From NCBI RefSeq assembly GCF_040807025.1, contig NC_090953.1:23668997-23732996 (forward strand): a stretch of 64,000 nt of DNA, given 5' to 3'. The DNA comes from Struthio camelus. Its lineage: Eukaryota > Chordata > Aves > Struthioniformes > Struthionidae. A program made the position numbers and the translations under genes. Below the pieces are notes generated by a model, which worked only from the letters and a program-made list of their open reading frames with translations, did no database searches and was not told the DNA's origin. Of this stretch, positions 57,901 through 64,000 are shown piece by piece; the stretch's first letter is position 1; each line of letters begins with the position of its first letter.

Positions 57901-59891
57901 GGATTGCAGTCCGACCAGTTCAGAAGTTGCTAAAGGATGTGCATCCTCACTCATGCATAGCACAATTATTTAAGCTATTTCCTTTTGCTGAAGATCACAG
58001 TGAGAAATTGAGCCAAGTGTCCTGCTTTACCCAGCCAGAGCCCTTCCAATGCCTCCTGTGACTTGCCCAGATTTGCAGAAAGGTTGCTGTAGACTCACCT
58101 GGAGTCGGTAGGAGGTGGTCTGCCATGTACCCTCCACTGCAAGCCCCTAGACTCATGCTGTGGCTGATATTTAGGCCCTCAAGCAGAAGTGAAGACTCTG
58201 TGTGCTGGAGATCAAACCTCCAAGTTCTCCTTGCTACCCCATGCTGCCCCCTCTCTGAGAGTCCAGAAGATCTTCCCTTCTTTCCATGGGATGAAGACAC
58301 CCCAAACAGAGAGCACCTGTCAGGCAGGGAGGCTTATTTTGGCAGGCAGCTCCCCTGCCAGGGGAGGGATGTTCCCTGACCCACAGGGCGTTTGTGTTCC
58401 TCCCTTATTCCTTCTTTTTTATTCACAGAAGAGCCCTCTATATAGTCACCTACTTGCTCTTCCCCATCAACGTTCTGGTGGGTGTCCTGGCTGGGGTCTG
58501 GAGGATGGTCATATCTGCCCTTTATAACGCCATCCACTTCTGCCAGCTGGATGTCAGCCTCCTGAACCGCAGCGTTGAGACCCTCGACCCAGGTGGGGGC
58601 TGGGCACTAGCCCTATCATGTCAAACAGCGCTGAACCTGGAGCTAGTGTGGGGCACTCCTGCAGCACCTCCTCGAGCCTGTGGGTGCTCTTCCTGCCACT
58701 GAGCTCCCAGGGAATGCAGGCAGGTGCACCTGCATCACCTGAAGCTAGCAGGTCCAAGGGGCACTTCAAGCCCCCATGCCCTGTGTTTGGAAATGAACAG
58801 CACAACAGGAGCAGCTGGGTCCTCCCGATGCCTGCTCGGTCCTGCTTTTCCATCCATCTCCAAGGGCAGGTGACCCCCCTGAGCGGTGGCTCTGCTGGGC
58901 TCCCCTGCACCAGCCCTGGGCTTCCCCATGCCCAGCAGCATGTGGAGTGGCAGGACCCTGCTCTCACGCATGGAGGGCAGCGGATCCACATCTGGCCTGT
59001 GCTAGACCAGCAGGGGGGAGAGTTCAGCCCTTCCTCGACTTTTGCTGCTGGCACTTTGGGAGTGGAGTCAGCCTCTTTTTGCAGATCTCTAGGCCTGGAG
59101 CAGCTCTGCTGTGGCAGAGATGGAGCCAGGAAAATAGCTGTCCCCTTTGCTCAAGGGGAGGAGGGAGGGGAGAAAGATTAAGTGGGGCAGTGATGGTTTG
59201 GTCCATGCTCGTGGGTGATTCTGGCCCTGCTCCATGCATTTACTGTGGGTTGTATTCCCTCAGGCTACCACACTTACTGCCACTATCTGAAAATCGAGGT
59301 CAGCCAGTCGCACCCGGTGATGAAAGCCTTTTGCTTGCTGCTCCTGCAATTACCGAGGCCTGAGGGGCAGCCAGGGCTCAGGCCCAGCAACGTGGAAGAA
59401 GGTGAGCTCTCGCCTCCTCCAGCCTGGGAGGAGGCAGCACTGCGATTTAGGGTTGTGGCTGTCATGTCCCCTCCTTCACGCTGCCTCCTGTGCCTGGTGT
59501 GCGATGGGTCTCTGTCCCAGGGCCAGGAGCTGAGCCAGTTCCTCTGCCCGTGCAGCTGATGGGCAATGTGAGTCCTTCAGCCAGCAGACACGCACCCCTT
59601 GGCAGGACAAGGGCTCGCCCACTTTCCCCCAGCAAGCAAAGGGTATCTGGGCAGCCCCAGCGAGGAGAAGCTGGTGCTGAGATGTTCTTGCCCCCTTCCC
59701 TCTCCTGCCCAGGCATCCAGCTGATGCAGACCACGAAGGCACCGTCAAGCGGAGCCAAGTTCAAGCAGAGCCGAGCCCGGTGGTGGCTGGCCTACACGCT
59801 GCTCAACAACCCATCGCTGATGGCCTGCCGGAAAACAGCCCTCTCTGACCCCACGGCCAATGGGACCCAGCTCAGTTCCCCCAAACCCTGA
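42777..59891 (+). CDS. STRA6: STRA6, receptor for retinol uptake (complete coding region)
   Basis: A plasma-membrane receptor that docks retinol-loaded RBP4 and moves retinol into the cell, vital in retinal pigment epithelium and other blood-tissue barriers. Seventeen coding exons join in frame to 674 codons (human 667): 42777-42901, 47769-47847, 48351-48436, 48702-48841, 49389-49555, 49784-49909, 50865-50932, 51200-51276, 52111-52172, 52869-53052, 54638-54713, 54908-55041, 57076-57193, 57470-57571, 58429-58592, 59264-59401 and 59713-59891. Hydrophobic segments fit the known nine transmembrane helices plus an intramembrane helix: about 60-79, 110-127, 148-167, 173-189, 206-228, 295-323, 373-390, 424-465 (two), 483-500 and 518-540. 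The N-terminus has an NGS glycosylation sequon at Asn4. Tyr643, the JAK2/STAT5 signalling tyrosine of human STRA6, is kept in AYTLLNNP, and Arg655 is kept. Val336 and Gln340 replace human Tyr336 and Gly340 of the RBP-binding motif. Identity is certain from sequence and from divergence with CCDC33. Confidence 0.97.
43105..43160 (-). repeat. MIR-like SINE fragment
   Basis: GTGCCTCGGTTTCCCCCCATCTG (in part, from 43137) is the reverse complement of the MIR core, preceded by degraded MIR-like text. Confidence 0.45.
44860..44955 (+). repeat. MIR-like SINE fragment
   Basis: The best-preserved copy: AGGGAAACTGAGGCACAGAG (44866-44885), followed by TTCAAGGTG, CCAGTGACAGGGC and TAGAACCCTGGTG. These correspond in order to the MIR blocks TGCCCAAGGTC, AGTGGCAGAGC and GAACCCAGG. 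Confidence 0.6.
47769..47847 (+). CDS. STRA6: STRA6 coding exon 2
   Basis: 79 nt, phase 2 in, phase 0 out; acceptor CTCTCTTTCTAG, donor GTAAGT after TCC. It encodes residues 42-68, ending in [13 protein letters not shown], against human PPGLYHACLASLS, the start of the first transmembrane helix. Confidence 0.95.
48351..48436 (+). CDS. STRA6: STRA6 coding exon 3
   Basis: 86 nt, phase 0 in, phase 2 out; acceptor CTTCTGGCAG, donor GTACCC. It completes helix 1 ([15 protein letters not shown]) with a basic stop-transfer end, as in human LLAMLVRRR. Confidence 0.95.
48702..48841 (+). CDS. STRA6: STRA6 coding exon 4
   Basis: 140 nt, phase 2 in, phase 1 out; acceptor TGCTTTTGCAG, donor GTAAGAG. It encodes helix 2 ([19 protein letters not shown]) and DPLPLIS, aligning with human AAVFMVLLSSLCLLLPDED and ALPFLT. 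Confidence 0.96.
49389..49555 (+). CDS. STRA6: STRA6 coding exon 5
   Basis: 167 nt, phase 1 in, phase 0 out; acceptor CTCCTGTCTAG, donor GTACGTG. It encodes two membrane helices, with [17 protein letters not shown] and [12 protein letters not shown], close to human AWKILGLFYYAALYYPL. Confidence 0.97.
49784..49909 (+). CDS. STRA6: STRA6 coding exon 6
   Basis: 126 nt, phase 0 both sides; acceptor CTCTCTCCAG, donor GTAAAACC. It encodes [12 protein letters not shown] and a helix ending [12 protein letters not shown], against human IYKYYSLLASLP and SLWYPVQLVRSF. Confidence 0.97.
50865..50932 (+). CDS. STRA6: STRA6 coding exon 7
   Basis: 68 nt, phase 0 in, phase 2 out, donor GTAAGG. I chose the acceptor GCTTAAG because it keeps [13 protein letters not shown], aligning with human SEEYLRNLLCRK. 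A second AG (TTACAG), six bases into the exon, would shift the frame. Confidence 0.9.
51200..51276 (+). CDS. STRA6: STRA6 coding exon 8
   Basis: 77 nt, phase 2 in, phase 1 out; acceptor CTCCTCTAG, donor GTAGGG. A cytosolic loop with [17 protein letters not shown], against human LSWARVCLRHCIYTPQP. Confidence 0.95.
52111..52172 (+). CDS. STRA6: STRA6 coding exon 9
   Basis: 62 nt, phase 1 in, phase 0 out; acceptor GCATTCACAG, donor GTGACT. It encodes [20 protein letters not shown], close to human [20 protein letters not shown], the entry of the sixth helix. Confidence 0.97.
52869..53052 (+). CDS. STRA6: STRA6 coding exon 10, RBP-contact region
   Basis: 184 nt, phase 0 in, phase 1 out; acceptor CCCTTGCAG, donor GTGGGT. 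It begins [19 protein letters not shown], near-identical to human. It then encodes the extracellular RBP-binding segment, where [12 protein letters not shown] stands against human TTDVSYLLAGFG. Val336 and Gln340 differ from the human essential residues; Gly342 is kept. Confidence 0.96.
53230..53310 (-). repeat. MIR-like SINE fragment
   Basis: CCGTGCCTCAGTTTCCCCACC (in part, 53280-53300) with upstream GTGACAAGAGC and AAGCCCTTTAAGC, in the same order as MIR reverse-strand blocks. Confidence 0.5.
53496..53516. repeat. Poly(A) tract, 21 nt
   Basis: An uninterrupted run of 21 A inside STRA6 intron 10, the longest homopolymer in the window. No retroposon body is recognisable upstream. Confidence 0.95.
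54160..54190 (+). repeat. MIR core fragment
   Basis: GAGGGAAACTGAGGCACAG (54164-54182) matches the MIR core; flanks are too decayed to extend it. Confidence 0.4.
54638..54713 (+). CDS. STRA6: STRA6 coding exon 11
   Basis: 76 nt, phase 1 in, phase 2 out; acceptor CTCTGTGCAG, donor GTAAGG. A membrane helix [20 protein letters not shown], against human [20 protein letters not shown]. Confidence 0.97.
54908..55041 (+). CDS. STRA6: STRA6 coding exon 12
   Basis: 134 nt, phase 2 in, phase 1 out; acceptor CTCCCCGCAG, donor GTAAAT. It encodes [14 protein letters not shown] and [17 protein letters not shown], against human TNLRALHRGAALDL and FCWMSFSAYQTAFICLG. Confidence 0.97.
55042..57075 (+). other. 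STRA6: STRA6 intron 12 (2.0 kb)
   Basis: It contains an AT-rich candidate regulatory block with a 30-bp tandem duplication (56160-56470); the rest is unique sequence. No exon was seen. Confidence 0.8.
56160..56470. promoter_or_regulatory. STRA6: Candidate intronic enhancer with 30-bp tandem duplication
   Basis: An AT-rich block in intron 12. Units 56321-56350 and 56351-56380 are diverged tandem copies, each starting TGATTT and carrying GATNAGAAATC. GATTA (OTX/CRX-type) and AGATCA cores recur. Such sites would suit a gene active in retinal pigment epithelium, but that link is inference. Confidence 0.3.
57076..57193 (+). CDS. STRA6: STRA6 coding exon 13
   Basis: 118 nt, phase 1 in, phase 2 out; acceptor TCTCCCTCAAG, donor GTGAGTG. 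Helix [19 protein letters not shown], then [13 protein letters not shown], against human LLVQQIIFFLGTTALAFLV. Confidence 0.96.
57470..57571 (+). CDS. STRA6: STRA6 coding exon 14
   Basis: 102 nt, phase 2 both sides; acceptor CTCCTGGCCAG, donor GTATGG. It encodes [20 protein letters not shown] and [13 protein letters not shown], against human [20 protein letters not shown]. Confidence 0.97.
58429..58592 (+). CDS. STRA6: STRA6 coding exon 15
   Basis: 164 nt, phase 2 in, phase 1 out; acceptor TTTATTCACAG, donor GTGGGG. It encodes the last helix, [18 protein letters not shown], and [17 protein letters not shown], against human FLLFPLNVLVGAMVATWR and [17 protein letters not shown]. Confidence 0.97.
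59264..59401 (+). CDS. STRA6: STRA6 coding exon 16
   Basis: 138 nt, phase 1 both sides; acceptor TATTCCCTCAG, donor GTGAGC. Cytosolic tail with [20 protein letters not shown], against human [20 protein letters not shown]. Confidence 0.97.
59713..59891 (+). CDS. STRA6: STRA6 coding exon 17 (terminal)
   Basis: 179 nt including the TGA stop; acceptor CTCCTGCCCAG. It encodes [10 protein letters not shown] and [15 protein letters not shown] with Tyr643 and Arg655, then RKTAL. The last 16 residues are slightly longer than in human and poorly conserved. Confidence 0.97.
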
Positions 59892-60740
59892 CTGCCAGAG
59901 AAGCCCCTTGCCTTTCCTCTGCCTCCTACGTGCTCTCTTGTCCTGTCCCCGTCTCCCATTGACTCTCCTCCTGCGCTGGCAGGAGTTTAGGACATCTCCT
60001 CAGCCTCCTGCCCTTGCCAGCACTCACTGGGGTGGTTTTTAGCTCTAGATCCATGCTGAGCCGCTCCCAGGAATGAGGAGGTGATGACGTAGCCATGGCA
60101 AATGGGTCACCTCCAGACCTTACTGGGGAACGGAGAGGTTGATGAGCCAAGCTAAACATTTCAGGAGCCTTTTAGGAATCACTTCTGAAATGAGCCCACC
60201 AGTTCTCAACAGTTGCCTGTTCTCTGTGTGGCATGGCAGGCACTGAGTCTCCAACCCCAGGGCCTGAAAAGACAATAAGGAAAGAGAGGTGGGGTGTGTG
60301 TTTTTGTGTGCGTGGAGGGATCCCTAACCAAACTGAGCACGAGGAGCTACCTATGTCCCCAGCATTCCCTAGAGCCTCCCCTGTAAGGTTCGATCCTGGC
60401 TCTCCTTGGGCACCGAATGTAGCCCCAGGACTTTTTCCAGGTTTGAGAAGGCTGAAATCTTGGTCTCTGCCTGCTCTGCTCTGTGCTGTGAGTTTGCAGA
60501 GCCATTTGTTTTCATCTCCCCGTAACTTTAGTTCTGTAGTTTGCTCTAAACTGGGATGTTTCCTCCTCTCACCTCCCTGTGCCTCTTATTGCCACCCCCG
60601 ATTTTGTTTAAAGCGAGAGGTTCCCCAGGACCAGCAAGCCTCTGAGTGAGCTGAGCTAGAACCAGTAGAACAGTTTTTAAACCTCACTTGGATATGCCAA
60701 GTTGGGGAAGAATAATAAATAATATACCTCATTCCTACCA
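59892..60740 (+). other. STRA6: STRA6 3' untranslated region
   Basis: About 850 nt from the stop codon to the predicted cleavage site. No open frame of note. The end is inferred from the polyadenylation signal and the GT-rich sequence just downstream (about 60743-60765). Confidence 0.7.
60714..60719 (+). terminator. STRA6: STRA6 polyadenylation signal AATAAA
   Basis: AATAAA lies within GAATAATAAATAATATACC, followed 25-45 nt on by GT/T-rich GAGTGTGCTTGGTCTC, a good downstream element. It is the first strong plus-strand signal after the STRA6 stop. Confidence 0.75.
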
Positions 60741-63600
60741 CTCGGAGTGTGCTTGGTCTCTTGGCAGTTCCCAAAGGCATGCCTGAAGGCAAGGGTAAGC
60801 TGGATTCGAGGAGACCTGGCAGGAGGGGCACAGGAGGATGCACAAGCTCGTCATAGCCATGTCGTTGGTTGATGGCTGGGGCTGTCCTGGGTGTTGCTTG
60901 CTCTAACCATGCTGAGGGGCAGCCTTGCAATAGATCTGCTTGACCTGGGGGTGATAGGACCAAATCTGTGGTCCCTCCTGCCTTAGCAAAGGGGGAATTT
61001 TAAAGCAAAGCCGGTCAGTTTGCTTTCCCACCGAAACAACTTTTGGCCCCCGAAAGGAAACAGCTCCATGAAAGGAAATGGGGTCCTTTGTGGATAAAGG
61101 GCCTAACGTGGGCATCCAGGCTATTGCTCCAGGGCTGGATCACCTCTTCCCATGGTGCGTCACGCATCCTTTGGAGCCGAATTCTGCCTTCGGTGGCTGG
61201 GAGGACATCTGGCTTCAGCCAAACAATTGCAGGCACCGGGCAGCGCTCTCGGTAAGTTATACCAGTGGATAACTACTCTCTTTTCTTAACGCTGTCTCGA
61301 GCGCCTCAGCCCGCTGGGCTAAAACAGGCATCTCTGTGACGCTGCAGCCTGCCTGCTCTTCCCAGCGCGGAGCAAGGCTGCTGTGCCGCCCGCTGGGCTC
61401 GAGGGGGTCGACGCTGCCGCGCGGCTTGAGCCCCTCGCCCCAGCGATCACCCTGTGCATGCGCGGAGCTGCCCTTTGCGGCGTTAGGTTTCGGTGACGTT
61501 TGATTAGCGTCTGGCACATAGTACAAAGCCCCCAAACAAACATCAGTGGCACCAGAGGCAGATCTCGTTCTTTTTAGTTCGGCGGGAGGCAAGAAGTAAT
61601 TCCCGCTGGTTTCCTACCCTTGGGCTTTGGAGGGTGGGGGGTACCTGTATGTGTTTGCATGCCTGTGCACAGCACTCAGGAGAGCCAGGGTGCCTTGGAA
61701 ATGCTGCCGGGGACAGCCGGATGTCCTGCGGGTGTCAGGCAAAGGGAGGGCGAGTGCCGGTGGCTCCTGCACCCGGAGTCAGGTCGCGCAGCGTGCAGAG
61801 GAGCTCGCCCCGAGGCGAGGGCCTGCATATGGAGAACGCTGCACCTCTCTCCCCCCGCAACCGGTCCTTTAGCACGGCCATGTGACTCAAAGCGCATCGC
61901 CTGGGACTTCGAGGGAGGCCCTGGTAATGCCTGAAATCTTCCCCAGCTCTGGGCCATGGGTGGAGCTGGATTTCTGCATCTGTTTGCACAGCAGCGCAGC
62001 CTTCCCTGCAGCTTCCCGGAGCTGTTTTGGCCAGCGCTGGGCTGGGCCGAGGTGAGGGATGACAGCCCTGTTGAGGAAGACAGGAGGTGGCTTCCTTTTT
62101 TTTTTTTCCTCTTGTTTTCTTTCCCCCCACTGACATAAGCGGTGTGCCCTGGGGGTGAGCAGAGCTGCTCTTGTTCACAGAGGCGTCTCGCCTTCTCTCT
62201 CTCCCCATTTAAACCATCCTGGCTTCAGGAGCAATCTCGATACGGCCATGAGGCAGTTGCTCCCTGGGGCTGGCTCTGTCCATTTTCTGTACGGTGGTGT
62301 CCAGCATCTCCCAGCTCTGCAGTGAACTGGGACAGCGGTGCCAAGTACGGGACTACCAGCTGCATCTAAAACTGGAGCTGCGAGGCAGAGCGCCCACTTC
62401 TTACGAACGAGAGATGCTTAATATCGCTAATAACCTGCTCCAAGGGCCAAGAGTAAACATGGAAACTTGGCGAATATGGAGCCATTTACCTTTCTGGAGA
62501 CAGAACAGCAGAGCGCTTCAGCAAAGCAAGGGCTAACGGTGCCGGACGCGGGCGGCTCTGCGAGGTCTGCTCGTGCTGGGGTCAGGGGTGTTTAGTGTTG
62601 CTGCGCGGGCTGCAGAAAGGTGGGGTTTTTTTTTTTTTTTTGGGGGGGGGGAGTTGACAATTTGGTAATCTCGAAATGAAGCCAGAAGACTTTCTAGCAT
62701 GGCTTATGGCTGTTGGGAGCCCACCTCTCCCTATTTTAATTCATATTCCCATCTCCAAACCAGGGCTGACATTGCAGGAGGAAGCACCCATGCCTGCCTC
62801 TTCCTGCGCAGGCTCAGGAGGGGGACACCAGTTTAAATAACATTGCGTTGACTGAGGGATGAGCTAGTTTGCGAGTCCAGAAAGATTGTGATTTAAAAGT
62901 TTTAAGTCCTATGAAACAAAATGTTCTCTTCCTGGCATTTAGCCTCCCAGCACTTGTGTCTGGGCTGGGATTTCTTTTACACCCTTTCTGCCTGTAATGG
63001 GAAAAATATGTGTCTGCCTCTTAGCATCAAAGGCCTTTCCTATGAGGAAGTGCTTGCTGTCTCTAGGCTGTGCGGTCTCCTCCTGCCTCTCTGGGCTTCA
63101 GCAGAGATCTTAGCGCGTGCATGTAACAGAGACCTGTTCCTGCAGGAAGCCTGGGGGTGAGGCAGGTGAGGAATAGCTCGAGTCCAGCCCATCCATGCCT
63201 ATTTCTTTCCCAAAAGGGGGCGGTTGCAAATTGGCTGTAGATTGAAGCGTGGGGCTGCAGAGCTTGCACTGAGGCCCAGGAGCTCTGAGACGGCAGCTCT
63301 GCAGCGGTGTTTGCCGGCTCTGCCTTCCCCTGCCCATGCAGGCTGCGGAGAGCGAGGGGAGGGATTTCTGGGCACCCCGTGGCACCCCATGCCCTCCCTC
63401 CAGGGCTGTCGTGGGGGGACGCTACAGTGCCGGCTGGGTCCAGGAGGGTTTCAGGTGAGCTGCAGGGAAAGTAGGGTACTGCATCCCCCTCCCTGACCCA
63501 TCCAGTGCTTAATAGTCACATGCAAACCCAGGTCTGTGGCGAGCTCTCGGGTGTCCTGGCTGGCGCTGGGTCTGGGGGGCTTGAGGGAAGCACAGAGGCA
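60741..63600. other. Spacer downstream of STRA6
   Basis: Mostly unique sequence with T/G-runs near 62093 and 62623. An 80-codon frame (62294-62536, plus) reads more protein-like than its surroundings but has no recognised relative. Nothing else can be supported here. Confidence 0.6.
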
Positions 63601-63625
63601 AGATGCACCATTTTTTTTAAAGCTA

Positions 63626-63631
63626 TTTATT
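63626..63631 (-). terminator. Candidate polyadenylation signal of a convergent minus-strand gene
   Basis: On the minus strand: CACAATAAATAGC, then an A-run and GT-rich TGGTGCATCTTGCCTCTGTG, a standard 3'-end arrangement. In mammals ISLR lies tail-to-tail with STRA6, so this may be the ISLR 3' end. The ISLR coding exon is not in the window, and the assignment is inference from synteny. Confidence 0.35.
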
Positions 63632-64000
63632 GTGCTTGGTACTTTGATATGTCCATACAGCTTTGGATACAAGGCAATGCTGGCTGCAGGAATCTCTGTA
63701 TAGCTCCTACAGGACAAGCACTAGCAGAAGGCACGAGGAACGAGTACATTAGGCAGCAGGGAACGAGCCGTCCTGCAGGAGATGGGAGAACCTGCAGCCC
63801 TTCCCTTTGCAAGAGTCGGACTGTGCATCTCATGGTTGGGGGGGTGGAGAAGCTCAGAGGTTCCCCCATGAGACAACAGGCTCCCCCATGCCACCTGGGA
63901 CACATGGGCACAGCATATACGTCCCATGTGGGAATGCTAAAGCGCTAAGGAGAATTGGGTTTATGGTGCTACAGGGCAGCTCATCCTCTCTGTGCTCCTG

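Noticed and set aside
1-64000. CRISPR arrays, phage or bacterial gene clusters, rRNA or tRNA genes
   Set aside because: No regularly spaced repeats, no dense prokaryotic coding, and no rRNA or tRNA signatures; the window is ordinary vertebrate chromosomal DNA.

Overview
This is vertebrate nuclear DNA. The genes are split into many short exons with GT-AG introns, there are CpG-dense and CpG-poor stretches, and no operon-like gene packing. Two protein genes can be read exon by exon, with every splice phase consistent. The left half holds the 5' part of CCDC33 on the minus strand: five coding exons, about 390 residues, continuing off the left edge. The right third holds a complete STRA6 gene on the plus strand: 17 coding exons, 674 residues, the cell-surface receptor for retinol-binding protein. 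The two genes point away from each other, as CCDC33 and STRA6 do in the mammalian locus (human 15q24). The sequence style (GC-rich, few recent transposons, several old MIR-type SINE fragments) suggests a sauropsid: a bird, crocodilian or turtle. I cannot fix the species.

Layout. 57-30713 (-): CCDC33 exons 5 to 1, separated by introns of about 3.3, 7.9, 18.2 and 0.15 kb. 30714-42776: 12 kb between the divergent genes, with a strong CpG island at about 35.3-37.4 kb, the best candidate for the STRA6 promoter and untranslated first exon. 42777-59891 (+): STRA6 coding exons 1-17. 59892 to about 60740: STRA6 3' UTR with an AATAAA signal. 60740-64000: a spacer, with a candidate minus-strand polyadenylation signal at 63626-63631. 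By synteny that could be the 3' end of ISLR, whose coding region would lie beyond the right edge.

Non-coding content. The large CCDC33 introns and the intergenic region contain AT-rich blocks rich in homeodomain-type cores that look like conserved enhancers, although conservation cannot be tested here. Other features are a perfect RFX X-box consensus in CCDC33 intron 3, a 12-bp perfect inverted repeat, a three-copy 40-bp minisatellite, a 1.1-kb CpG desert and several MIR-like fragments.

The most interesting coding observation is in STRA6. At two of the three positions mapped as essential for RBP binding in human STRA6 (Tyr336, Gly340, Gly342), this protein has Val336 and Gln340, and only Gly342 is kept. 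No bacterial-type system, CRISPR array, rRNA, tRNA or intact mobile element was found.
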